Source: Marchantia polymorpha subsp. ruderalis (taxonomy: Eukaryota; Streptophyta; Marchantiopsida; Marchantiales; Marchantiaceae). From it: a stretch of 64,000 nucleotides of DNA. The stretch is from NCBI GenBank assembly GCA_037833965.1, contig AP031356.1, positions 18,932,501 to 18,996,500 on the forward strand. The letters are read 5' to 3'. The notes beneath the pieces are model-generated. The model searched no databases, had not been told where the DNA came from, and saw only the letters and a program-made list of their open reading frames with translations. Positions 36,241 through 46,762 of the stretch are shown one piece after another (positions within the stretch are counted from its first letter, which is position 1; the number at the start of each line of letters is the position of its first letter). The position numbers and the translations under genes are program-made.

Positions 36241-36760
36241 TCGGTGCCGAGGGTCCGCTATCCTCCCAAGAATCTTGGCAACTACATCCTTTCTCGAGAA
36301 TGGCGAATGTCTCGTCTCGGCGGCTCGTCCTGTGTCCGCGCTGCTCGCCGGCAGCACAAGCTTGCGTGCTTTCTGCTTCGGCCGACTGACGGATTCTTGA
36401 TTCATGTGACGCCGGTTTGACGTAGTGGACATGTCCTGCTAACTCTGCTCCGGCCCGACATCCCACTTCCTCTTGCGCCGGGTTCTTTCTCTCCGCGGCT
36501 CGTCCTCCACCCTAGTTCGAATTGGTGGAGTGCTGGCAGGTTCTTCGTCGGAGTCGGTGTCTACTTCGACGTCCTTCACATACCTGTCGGGATTGCTCCG
36601 TGACAGCAATGGAAACTGTACTCGCTTCGTTGCCGACAAGCATCCCATCGATCGATAGAAATTAATCAAGAAGGGGGAGAGATGATTGATGGATCCTTCC
36701 TTCTCTTCCTGCGCATGCTGTCGCGTAACTCTCCACAGAATCCGAGCCCAATGAATCGGA
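36241..36760 (-). pseudogene. U3 reading frame of copy 3, middle part
   Basis: Minus-strand frames 36439-36669 (INFYRSMGCLSATKRVQF, RYVKDVEVDTDSDEEPAS) and 36202-36432 (RPKQKARKLVLPASSADTGR) continue the U3 protein between the N-terminal block and the point where LTR 4 is inserted. A stop after GPEQS and a stop after FAELALT separate the pieces. Confidence 0.75.
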
Positions 36761-36762
36761 GT

Positions 36763-37425
36763 TCATGTCAAAGCCAACTCCGCGAAATCCACCTGCCAAG
36801 AAGTCATGTAGATGGTCCGGTGCGGTTGCAGAAGTTGGAGGAGTGCTACCACAACATTCCTCCGCAAGCGATCTTTGTAGTCCCGGGTCTTGTACCCGTT
36901 CTTGCTGTGCTCGCTGTTCTTGAAAAGGGCGCCGAAGGAAAGCTCGTCTTCCTTCGAAACCTGCACACTCTCGCAATCGAAGAGAAGGTCGCCGCGTTCT
37001 CCTGCGCACCTTCCCAAGACTTGCTCCCAGTCTTCGACGTGTCTACTGTCATACAGCAGAGCCAAATCTCCTTTTTCTAGCAACACCGGCTTTACGATGC
37101 GGTCATACTTCTCTTTTCTGCGCAGCTGGATTTGTCTGGTGCGAGCTTCTGCCTTGTGACGATGTTCCTCCAGCACAATGACTTCCTGCAGTCTATAGAG
37201 TTGACTCTCTTCTGCGCCCATTCGCCTTGTGTCCAGGGTGCGCTGCGTAGGTACTTCGAACTCAATTGATAAAATCGGATGCTGTCCATACACCAGAAAG
37301 TAAGGCGTTTGTTTCGTGGTGATCTTCTCCGCTGTTCGATACGCCCAGAGTGCTGCCGATAGCTTACTATCCCAATCGTGTGTGTGATTAACCGTGACCT
37401 TGAGTAGGATCTTACACAATAGCCC
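36763..37425 (-). pseudogene. Chimeric frame: integrase C-terminal region fused in frame to U3 protein
   Basis: About 218 codons. The first 127 match integrase after the catalytic core: KILLKVTVNHTHDWDSKL, a block containing AYRTAEKITTKQTPYFLVYG, and GDLALLYDSRH. At about 37038 the frame passes directly into the U3 protein at EDWEQVLGRCAGERGDLLFD and continues to the RDYKDRLRR and LLQLLQPHRTIYMTSWQV block before a stop. In the intact element these regions are about 1.1 kb apart (63.6 kb to the 3' LTR frame). An internal deletion therefore removed the end of pol and the LTR start while keeping the frame. It has no ATG at the start of the open segment, so expression is doubtful. Confidence 0.75.
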
Positions 37426-37426
37426 A

Positions 37427-37690
37427 TTAGACTTCTCCGTTAGACCGTTTGCCTTTGGGTTGTACGGTAGTCTTGTGATGTTTTATCTGAAAATGTTGCA
37501 TCAGATCCTCGATCACCTTGTTCAGGAAATGGGTTTCTCGGTCGCTGACCAGCTCGAGTGGACACCCATATCGTGTGATGATTGATTTGAATAGGAATTT
37601 GGCTACCGTTGCTGCGTCGTCCTTGCGAGTAGCTTCTGCTTCCACCATCTTGGTCGCGTAATCTGTTGCCACCAGTATGTAACGTCTTCG
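37427..37690 (-). pseudogene. Integrase core fragment of copy 3
   Basis: Minus strand reads ILVATDYATKMVEAEATR and later ITRYGCPLELVSDRETHFLN, matching the integrase core of copy 8 including the second catalytic Asp (VSDR). A small frameshift in the KTTPYNPKANG segment separates it from the chimeric frame. Truncated upstream at 37691 against copia sequence. Confidence 0.75.
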
Positions 37691-37691
37691 G

Positions 37692-38518
37692 ATGTATTGG
37701 GTGACAGATTTACACCTGTAAGACTAGCAAACTTCTTGTAAATTTGCCAGAGATCAAATTCCAATAAAAGATTGATGTTTGTCAAACTTGTGTCGTGGTA
37801 GGGGTTTTGTTAAAAAATCAGCTCGATTGTCTGAAGTGTGTATGTATTCAATTGAAATTTCTTGCTCTAAAATTTATTCTCTTACAAACTGAGGCTTTCC
37901 CTTGATGTGTTTGATTTTAACATGAAGAACCAGATTAAGAGCGAGCTTTACGACACCTTGATTGTCGCATGAGAGATGTAGGTCCACATGAGTTGGAGTT
38001 GCTGCATGCTTGAGTTCTTCACAAATGTTGGAGTCTTGACATCTAATCGAAACTACAACAGGTGTTATAATTTGGAGCTCGTCAAGCAGTCTTCTTCCTT
38101 AGTTGCTTCAAAAATTGTCTTGTTGTCTGTCTCGGTAATACTATCAGATACTCTAGTTTGTTGTTTTGAAGATCAAAAGATTGGACCATTGGCTAGCACA
38201 AACAAATAAGTTTCAACGGAGCCATGTGTATTGCGGCAATTCAGATAGTCTGAATCTAAGTATCCATGGAGAAAATTAGAGCCATCTTTGTTGTAAAGAA
38301 TATCATGATTTTGGGTAAAGTTAAGGTAGTGTAGTATGTGATATACAAAGTTCAAGTGTGCTTGTTGCGGCAAATGCATGTAACGACTCACAACTCCAAC
38401 GGCATAAAACAAATCGAGACGAGTATTGCACAAAAATAACAATTTGCCAACAATGTGGCAGTAGGCTGAAACATCTACATGCACTGTTCTTGTGTCAGCT
38501 TCCAAGACATAGCCAACT
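37692..38518 (-). mobile_element. Ty1/copia element, 3' part (RNase H), minus strand
   Basis: Minus strand encodes YCHIVGKLLFLCNTRLDLFY with SRYMHLPQQAHLNFVYHILH (38505 downward), then CDNQGVVKLALN (about 37960) and YIHTSDNRADFLTKPLPR (about 37830). This is the ordered copia RNase H signature. Stops interrupt it. It is continuous with the copia sequence at 48602 once LTR 5 is removed; CAACT at 38514-38518 and 48602-48606 is the duplication made by that insertion. The 3' LTR of the copia element is missing at the junction with copy 3. Confidence 0.8.
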
Positions 38519-39856
38519 TGTGGTACCCCACTTTTGGTATTTTTGAGAAAATTAAAACATTTTTGGAAAACTGTACCGCGGCAGCAGTGTAAATAGCCTT
38601 CGGTGCATCAAAATAGAGTGAAATTGGAAGATCGCAGAGAATCTTGAGAAAACTCGTTGAATCCAGGAGTTGGGTGCAACGTCGGGGACGGACACCACCC
38701 TACATGCAGGCTCTGAAGGAATAACCCCTTCGGCGCAAGGCGCGAAATCCGCCTTCAACGCTCCGCCTTCGGCGCTAGAGGAATCCTTTAGAACCTGGTC
38801 AATTCCCAAACGCCTTGACTTGGTTAGGGTCTTGTTGGAAAGAGCTCGACGCGCTGATTCTAACGAGCCCAAGAACGCCACAAACAGAGGAGGATTCCGG
38901 GAGTTATGAAGGTCGTAAGACACGCAGCTTCTCGCATACGAGTAGGCGAGGAAAGTTTGTCCTATGCGCGGACGAAGCCAGTCCGCCTACGCGTAGGCGA
39001 ACAGGGTTTGACGTCGGCGGGATGTCCGCCGCGAATGTCGCCTACTCGTAGGCGGGGAGGATTAAAACCTCTGCACAGGCGGACGAGCGAAGCTCGCCTA
39101 CGCACAAACGCTTCGGCGTCGGCGGGAAATCCGCCTTCGGCCCTAGAAATGCGCCTTCGGGGTTGGAAATTGTACGGCGCCTTCGGCGCCAGCGCACCAG
39201 CGCGGACAAACATTTGATAGGCGGACGGAATTCGCCTACGCGTAGGCGAGCGCCTACGCACAGGCAGATGAAGTTCCGCGCTGGCGGAGATTCCGCCGGG
39301 GATTCCGCCTACGCAGAAGGGAGTTCAACTTTTGTCCGATGCGCGGACGATCGCTTTCGGCGGAGAGGGATTGGCCAGAGATTAGTACGAACGAGTGTAG
39401 CGCGCAAGGCGAGAAATCCGCCTTCTGCGCTGCGCACCCCTGTCCGCGGCGTAGTACGCTAGCGGAGTTCAAATTGCCAATTCGAACGTGTGAGTTAAGT
39501 CGGCGTCGGCGGAGCGTGAAGCCGCGCGTGAGAGAGGAGGCCGTTATAGCGCGGAGCCGGCGCAGCCATCAAGTGATTCGACCTTCACGACCGAGAGCCG
39601 ACCATGACCTTCGACCAAGAGACGGAGGACGCCCCATTCTTGAATTCGCGATTTCACTTTCTAGTGCGAGCTGCGCGCGTCCACCTACTAGCTGTTAAAC
39701 ATTCTAGACATCGCCGCGCGGAGGATTACTTGGGGACTGAGAGAGAATTTAGTGCGCGCGATTTGGAATTGAGGGAGATTAGAATTTGCAGAGGAAGCAA
39801 GAAGCTCAAGCAGAGCAGAGAGAGAGTTGTTGCGCAAGCAAAGTTCAAGGAACACA

Positions 39857-42638
39857 ATGTCAAGATTGAACAGGTTGCAGATGATGCCGCTCCGGCTTCC
39901 ACAGAACGGGTTGCGTGCTTTCGAGGAGCGGTTGATTGCAAGAAAGCTTGATTTCTTGCTGTGGGGATGGAATTACATTTGTGTAGACATGGTACGCGAA
40001 TGGCTGGACGCGGAGCGACAACCTACGCGAGGACTGCGTCCGCACGTAGATCGGTGGACCGTTCACGATTGGGCGCAGGCATTGGGGAGGTGTGCCGGCA
40101 CCGACGGGTACCTCTTCTTTGATAGTGAGCGTCAAGGTGACGAAGCAGGACGAGGCGCAACTTGTGGAATTGTTCAAGCGGGAGAGGTCTACCAAGAACG
40201 GGTAGAAGACCCGCGACTACAAAGATCGCTTCCGCCGAACTGTAGCGGCGGCGTTGCTGCAATTGCTGCAGCCACACCGCACCTCATACATCACCTTGTG
40301 GCAGGTTTCTTTTGTGGAGCTCATCTTGGCCGGAGCTCCAGTTCACTGGGCGAGCATCCTGCATAGAGTGATGCGACAGCACGCCTTCGAGGAGAAGGGG
40401 GGAACGCTCAATCACCTCTCCCCGTTCTTGATAAACTTCTATCGGCAGAGGAACTGTTTGACCGCGGCGGAGCTCGCTCGCTTTCCGCCATTGTCCGTCG
40501 ACCATCCCGGGAAGTATGTGCGGGATAACGAGGTCGACACCGATGCAAAGGATTCACCAGCTTCTACTCCGCCGACCCGGCGGGACGATGGAAGAAGCAC
40601 GCCCGCACAAGAGTGCCGCGGAAGCGGAGATGGAGAGAGGAACCAGAGGAGGAGCAGCATCGAGAACCCACTGCTCCCATACGACAGCGGCCACCGCACG
40701 AAGTGTGCAGCCGGCCGAAGCAGAAGGCGCGCAGGCTTGTGTTACCAGCCAGCAGCGCGGACACGGCGACGATCGCCACGGAGAAGGGAAATGCGTCAAC
40801 GGAGATGATCGAGAGAGCGCGGACGTCCGCAGGAGCGGCGGACCACGCTACACCTCCGGCGGACGAGAGGCGGCCTTCGGGCTAGGGGCCTCCGGAGTTA
40901 CCACGTGCGATGAGGACGAGTGTTCCGCCTACGCACAGGCGATTTCCAACGGATAGGCGACCTCAAGCAGACGTGGACCTCTACCTACGCGTAGGCAGAA
41001 AAAGTTCGCCTACGCACAGGCGGCCGCCTACGAGTATACAAGATTCACCCCCGGTACAACGTAGGAAGGGGAAGGAGCCGGCGGAAGATCCGCATTCGGG
41101 TCAAGGGCCTTTAGGACCAGACCCTCCGGCGTATAACGCGCCGCGATATGCGCCTTCGGCGCCAGGGCCTTCGGGCCAACGAGTTTTTAGCAGGGAGCGT
41201 GCGGAGACCGCACCTTCGGCGGGTAATCCGCCGGCAGATGCGCCTTCGGCGGTAGGGCCTTCAGGGCCAGGTACATCGGGCGAGCGGCCTTCGGCTCTGT
41301 CGCCTTCGGCGCTGCGCCTGCGGCGGACCAGGCACCGGTAATTGCGCCTACGCGCAGGCCAGACGCAGCCCTCGCGCAGGACCTAACGGAGGAGCGGATT
41401 GTCTGTCCGCGGGAGAAAATTCGAGTGCGCGATTACACCCCGCGCAGACACATTCCGCTCGATCGCCTTTGGCGGCGGACGTCGGCGGCGAAGAGGAGAC
41501 GATCGACGATCGGCAGGCGGATGATGGGGATGTAGCACGGCCACATTCACCCACCGCCTTGGACATTTTAGCGGGGAGCAGCGAAGCTGCAGGAGTGCCA
41601 TCGGCGGCAGCACCCGCAGACCACTCGCAGCCCCACTCGGGCCAGTCGCCAACGCAATCAATGGCGACCAAAATCCTTCCCTTTGACGATGACGAAGGAG
41701 GATCCACGGAAGCAATGTCGGGATCGGGAGACACCGAGGAGGAGGAGGAAATCGTTATAGCGCCGGCGGCGGCGCTCTGTGAGCAGGTAGTACCTCTGCT
41801 GAGGTACTTGGATCGCAAATTTGATAAATACGCAGATCCTCTCCAGCCTGGGTCCTACGTCGAGTTAGTGCGCAGGCGGACTCGCACTAAAGTCCACACC
41901 ATCAAGCTGCTAGCTCGGGTGGACCGGGAACTTAAGGATTTGCGGGAGAAGCATGAATGCTTGTGGGGACAGTATAATCTCGTGCGGAAGTCGCACACCC
42001 ACTACAACACATTGAAGAAGGCGAGACTGGAAGAGCTCACTAGGGATGTGGTGAAGACCACAGAAGAACTGATTTCTGAGAAGACTCAGAATCAGGTTCT
42101 GTCAGAGGAGCTCGTGCGACAGACGCGGTTGTTGGCGGAGTGTCAGCTCACACGACAGGCGGATGAGGATTTAATCCGCAAGCTACAGTCAGAGTGCGGG
42201 GAATTGAGAGCTCAGCGTGCGGAGGCCGAATCAAAGTTGGTAGTAATTGAAGATGATCGCAGGCGAGAGGCAGATCGCACGAAGGAAGAGATGGCGAGGC
42301 GCGTCACCCACTGTCTCAAGTGCTACGCCCACTGGGAAGTGGCGGCGCTGGAGAAACTCACACTGCGTGAGTTTCTGCTTCGTGCAGCCGGGTTGTTGGC
42401 GGGTGACAGTAGGAGTCGGTGGCGAGTAGCGAAGAAGTTAGATTCCTTTCTGTCGAAGGCGCGGGATACCATGTCCACCCTCGAGGCGGAGGTGTCCGCG
42501 GCGTTGCAGCGTTTGGGACTGCGCAGTCGAGCTGAAGACTGGCAGGGTAGGGAGTTAGTGCGCGGCAGTCCGTTGCGCAGGAGGCGAAGCACAGGTTCTC
42601 CGGAGTGTAGTTCAGCGTGGTTCCGTGCAGGCGCATAG
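39857..42638 (+). pseudogene. U3 reading frame of LTR 5, multiply frameshifted
   Basis: Conserved methionine in RNTMSR at 39857. The N-terminal block is intact to FFDSE (about 40128), where a 2-nt deletion shifts the frame. A TAG lies in the KNG-Y position near 40204. The block resumes at 40254 (LLQLLQPHRTSYITLWQV). Further shifts near 40600 and 40880 break the Ser/Pro-rich part. The last 390 codons (41469-42638) are open and include the acidic STEAMSGSGDTEEEEE stretch, the VPLLRYLDRKFDKYADP block, a coiled coil and the C-terminal domain. An in-frame TTT-to-CTC type divergence is common, so this copy is older than LTR 2. Confidence 0.8.
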
Positions 42639-42674
42639 CATAGTGCAGTGTAGTGTTAGTTAAGACTTAGAAGG

Positions 42675-42703
42675 TATAAAGTAGTTCAAGGCGTCTTGCC
42701 TTG
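42675..42703 (+). promoter_or_regulatory. TATA box and adjacent hairpin of LTR 5
   Basis: TATAAA at 42675-42680 followed by CAAGGC-GTCTT-GCCTTG at 42687-42703. Confidence 0.6.
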
Positions 42704-44145
42704 GGATCTTTCCCAACATCAGAAGTGCAGATCAGGACCTCATTTTCTCTGCGTGTTTGTGTCCTTAGTTCTGTCACCACGCAAGAGGAGCTACACCTTG
42801 GCGTTCCGCATTTTGTAGCTGAAGGCCTTCGGCCGAATGTTCAGAGCTAGTACATTGGTTAAAGACTTGAGTAGTTCGGATCTACACCTACGGGTGATTG
42901 CCGATGCTCAGAGCTTGTGACTAGTTAGATACTTGAATAGTTTCGCCCCTACACCTTCGAGTGTTTGTTCCTGATTGTACTCCTTCGGGATTTTTCCCCT
43001 GAATGCCAAAGTGAAGTTTTGCTACTTCGTGTAAGCCTTGGTTGTAAATTCAGGTTACGCTGCTGCAGGTGCCTTCAGGGTAACCCCTGTAGTATTTTTG
43101 GGAATGACAAGTGCCTAAGAATTCAAACTCTTCAATAGATTGTTATGGTGTTACTGGAGTGTTTCTCAGTGAGTCCTTCAGTGCGGACCTGTGTTCTCTG
43201 CGCGTTTTGTGAGTTGAGAGTGTTGTTCACCGCGTATGAGTGACTTCGTGTAATAACCCACCAAAGGCTAAAACTGCAGTATGGTGGTAAAAAGATCAAA
43301 CCCACAGGGACAGAGGCAACACACAGAGTAAAAGTGTCACATTTAACAGACTTTTGTAGAGTTTGAATTCTAGGCGACTGTCACTCCTAGAAATACTGCA
43401 GTGCTCGACTCGGAGGCTCGACTCGGAGGAGGATCTCGACTCGGAGGATGCTCGGAGGATGCACGGTACAGCGTGGTCACTCAACACACACACACACACA
43501 CACCTGAATTTGGCAAAAGCACAACTCGGAGGTCGGTCAGGACCTCCGCTTCGGATTTCAGGAGGAAAGTGTCTCAAAAGTTCACTCAGAGGTTCTGCAG
43601 GTAGTGACTCCCACTCCGGCTTTTACTGCCCTTCCGCCAGGAACTAGCGTAGGGTACCCGGACTGGACTTCCCACTTCGGAACGAAGCCTCTTCATACGC
43701 CGTGGACGTCACCCTCGACTCTCACACCAAACGCAGGGAGTGCAGACCCGACTGAGAACTTAACTGAGACACGATCCAGTAACACACACACAACCTGAAT
43801 TGCAAACCAAGGCTTACACGAAGTAATAAAACTTCACATTGGCATTTAGGGGAAACTTCCCGTAGGAGTACAATCAGGATATGTCACTCGAAGGAGTAAG
43901 GGGGAACTGTTCAAGTATCTAACTCGCAGCCGGCTCTGAGCATCAGAAATCACCCGCAGGTGCAGATCCGCACTACTCAAGTCTCTAACCGGGTGCTAGC
44001 TCTGAACATTCAGCCGAAGGCCTTCAACTACAACATATGGTAACTTCGCTATGCTGCAGCTTCTCTACGTGGTGCCAGGACCAAAATGCACAAACACGCC
44101 AAGAAAGTGAGTTCCTGATCTGCACTTCCGAAACTGGAAGAGTTC

Positions 44146-44174
44146 CAAGGCAAAATGCTTTGATCTACTTTATA
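44146..44174 (-). promoter_or_regulatory. TATA box and adjacent hairpin of LTR 6
   Basis: On the minus strand TATAAA (44174-44169) is followed by CAAAGC-ATTTT-GCCTTG (44162-44146), the family hairpin with one A-C mismatch. Confidence 0.5.
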
Positions 44175-44206
44175 CCCTCAAAGGTCCTAACTAGCACTAT
44201 GCTATC

Positions 44207-46762
44207 CTATTTACTACTCGCAACATCTGCGCGAAACCAAACTATACTACTGCACTCGGCGGATCCGGTGCTGCGCCTCCTGCGCGCCGGACTGCTCCGC
44301 TCGCTGTCTTTACCTTGCCAGTCTTCCGACCGGCTGCGCAACCCCAGACGTCGGAGCGCTGCAGTGACTTCCGACTCTAAGTGCGCCATAGTGTCGCGCG
44401 CACCCGACAAGAAGGTTTCTAATTTCCTCGCTACTCGCCGCCGACTCCGACTGTCACCCTCCGTCAATGCCGCCGCCCGAAGCTTGAACTCCCTGAGTGT
44501 GATCCTCTCTTGAGCTGCCACCTCCCAATGGGCGTATCCTTTTAGACAATGAGTCACCCGCGTCGCCAACTCTTCTCGCGCCCTGCAGCTGCCTTCCACC
44601 TCTGCTAGCTGCATTTCCGCTTCCGCCCGCTGCGCCCTCAAATCCGAGCACTCGGATTGCAAGTTGCGCAACAACTCCTCATCCTCCTTGCGGGCTCTTT
44701 GACTTTCTTCTAAGGCGCGCGTCTGGCGCGCAAGCTCGGCTGCTAAGACGCGGTTTTGTCTCCGCTCTTCTTGCAATTCCGACTCGATCTTTGCCCGCAT
44801 TAGCTCGGCATCCGCCTGACTTTTCGTCGCCGCATCCTCCCTCTGCTGCTGCAAGGCTTGGTATAGCTTCTGTGTGACCGCCAGGTGTTGTCGGAGGGCG
44901 GTGTTCCTATCCACATATACTTGGCACCTAGAGGCCCAAATGGCCACCTTGCTCCTCGTCCTTCGCTTGATAGTCTCCACATAAGACTGCGGTTTTCCAA
45001 TACCCGCGTACTTGGATGTCTTGCGATCCAGATATCGCAGGAGTGGGACTATCTGCTCGCACAACACCCCTGTTGGCGTTTTCTGCACAGAATCCGCTTC
45101 CTGCTCTTCCGAGCTCGTCTCATCCTCAGTCTCGAGGATTTCAGTCGCCACCGAATCCCTTGGCGACTCCCTGGAACTGTGGCGCGCAGCAGCTTCCGCT
45201 GCGACTGCTGCTCCACTGCCTGCTAAAATATCCAGGGCAGTGGGGGATCCCACTGCTTGAGCCCCTGTTCCGGCTCGATCTTCGGTCTCCGAAGGGGTCG
45301 ACGCCGCAGTGACTCTTGTCACCTTTGCACCGCCCGCTTCTGCTGCCTGCCCTTCCGACGCAATCTGCGCGGAAGGTGTCTTTGCTGAAGGTGCGTCCGC
45401 CAAAGGCGTCCGCACACAGGTCGCCGGCCTTGTCCGTCTCGCAGTCGGCGAATCCGGCCGTCCCTCTGTTGACCGACTCGCAGTCGGCCGACCAGCAGTT
45501 GTCCGACTGGGAGTCGGATACACCCTACGCGTCTTGACTCCACTTGGCCTGCTTGCTGGTGGCGTTTTCCCAGAAGTGCCTTCCGCCGAAGACGACCTTC
45601 TGAGGGTTGTTGGCTCGTCAGCCAAACTCTCTTCTGCTTCCGGCCTGCTGCCCGGTTCAACGCGCCGTTCAGTTGGCCTTCCTTCCGTTTGTCGGCCTTC
45701 AGTCGCCCGACTCGTAGTCGGCCGACTGTCAGTCCGTCTATCTCCTTCCGAAGGCATTGGTGCCTTCTGCGCAGATGTATTTGTCGACTTCCCTAGAATC
45801 TGCGCGATTATCTCCTCCTGCGTGGGATTCCGCCGGAGCGGAGTACGCCCGGTCTCCTCAGTATTAGTTGGCATTTTGCGTGCCCTCTGTTTTGGTCGAC
45901 TGTGAGGCTCGTGGGTGGGCCGACCACGAGTCGGCGCAGCTGGCACTTCCGGCTGCCTGTCCTCAGGTCTCTCATCCCACTTCCGCTTTCGCGGAATGCG
46001 CTCACTTCGACGTTCTTCTGCTGCTCTTGCTGGGGCCGGAGCCGGAGGCGGACTGGCAGGTTCCTCGTCCGGATCCGTGTCTACTTCGGCCTCCCGCGAG
46101 TATCTACCTGGATAGCTCCGGGTCAGCAGCGGAAACCGTGTTTTCTCAGAATTTGTCAAACATCCCATCGCCCGATAAAACACAATCAGGTAAGGCGAAA
46201 GATGATTGAGGGTTTCTCCTCTCTCTTCTTGCGCATGTTGGCGCGTCACCTTCCACAGGAGCCGTGCCCAATGCACTGGAGCTCCTGACAACACTAGCTC
46301 CACAAATTCTACCTGCCAACCATGCATGTAAGCGGTCTTGGTCGGCTGCAATATCTGTAGCAATGCAGTCGCGACATTTCTCCGCAATCGATCTTTGTAA
46401 TCCCGTGTCCGGAAACCGTTCTTGGGATGCCTGGCAACTTTGAAGAGCTCATTGTAGGAGATTTCTTCCTCCTGGGACACCTTCACGCTATCGGCCTCGA
46501 AGAGGAGATCCCCTTCCTCGCCGGCACACCTGCCCAACACCTGCGCCCAATTACAAATGTTCCATCTTTCTGGATGTGGACGGAATCCGCGTGAGGGCTT
46601 GTGTCTCTCCTGCAGATACTCGCGCACCATCTCCGGACATGTCCAGTTCCACCCCCATAGAAGGAAATCGAGCTTCAGCCCCAGCAGCACATCTTGAAAT
46701 GCGCGTAGACCGATCTGCGGCACCCTGAGGGGAGACACTCGCAGCTGGTGAACCTTCGACAT
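44207..46762 (-). CDS. U3-encoded protein of LTR 6 (851 codons, intact)
   Basis: Function unknown. The frame is open from 47050, but the first ATG that is conserved in all five copies retaining the region is at 46762 (GNAMSK). Order of regions: a conserved N-terminal block of about 200 residues (PQIGLRAF, FLLWGWNWTCPEMVREYL, LGRCAG, RDYKDRLRRN, LNHLSPYLIVFYRAMGC); basic motifs PRKRKW and RPKQRARK that could be nuclear-localisation signals; about 250 residues rich in S, P, T, R and E with repeats of the ASRSTEGRP type; the acidic VATEILETEDETSSEE; IVPLLRYLDRKTSKYA; a Glu/Gln-rich coiled coil of about 130 residues; and a C-terminal GYAHWEVAAQERI domain. No enzyme motif is seen. The N-terminal block is reminiscent of the putative plant transposon protein domains found near Athila-like elements, which is only an impression. 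Being intact inside a solo LTR, it would need host or upstream transcription. Confidence 0.75.
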   Translation of the reverse strand: MSKVHQLRVSPLRVPQIGLRAFQDVLLGLKLDFLLWGWNWTCPEMVREYLQERHKPSRGFRPHPERWNICNWAQVLGRCAGEEGDLLFEADSVKVSQEEEISYNELFKVARHPKNGFRTRDYKDRLRRNVATALLQILQPTKTAYMHGWQVEFVELVLSGAPVHWARLLWKVTRQHAQEERGETLNHLSPYLIVFYRAMGCLTNSEKTRFPLLTRSYPGRYSREAEVDTDPDEEPASPPPAPAPARAAEERRSERIPRKRKWDERPEDRQPEVPAAPTRGRPTHEPHSRPKQRARKMPTNTEETGRTPLRRNPTQEEIIAQILGKSTNTSAQKAPMPSEGDRRTDSRPTTSRATEGRQTEGRPTERRVEPGSRPEAEESLADEPTTLRRSSSAEGTSGKTPPASRPSGVKTRRVYPTPSRTTAGRPTASRSTEGRPDSPTARRTRPATCVRTPLADAPSAKTPSAQIASEGQAAEAGGAKVTRVTAASTPSETEDRAGTGAQAVGSPTALDILAGSGAAVAAEAAARHSSRESPRDSVATEILETEDETSSEEQEADSVQKTPTGVLCEQIVPLLRYLDRKTSKYAGIGKPQSYVETIKRRTRSKVAIWASRCQVYVDRNTALRQHLAVTQKLYQALQQQREDAATKSQADAELMRAKIESELQEERRQNRVLAAELARQTRALEESQRARKEDEELLRNLQSECSDLRAQRAEAEMQLAEVEGSCRAREELATRVTHCLKGYAHWEVAAQERITLREFKLRAAALTEGDSRSRRRVARKLETFLSGARDTMAHLESEVTAALRRLGLRSRSEDWQGKDSERSSPARRRRSTGSAECSSIVWFRADVASSK

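Larger units (their letters stand above)
31988..37691 (-). mobile_element. Copy 3: rearranged element with integrase joined to its 3' LTR (minus)
   Basis: Read on the minus strand: integrase core and C-terminal segment (37690 to about 37038), directly joined to U3-frame sequence (37037 to 33047, interrupted by LTR 4 at 34431-36235), then a TATA box (about 32992), a hairpin (32980-32964) and R-U5 ending at 31988. The 3' end of pol, the polypurine tract and the start of the 3' LTR have been deleted. At 37691 the element is cut and abuts the 3' end of the copia element. The likely target duplication is CTTTG at 31983-31987; its partner is lost. Confidence 0.75.
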
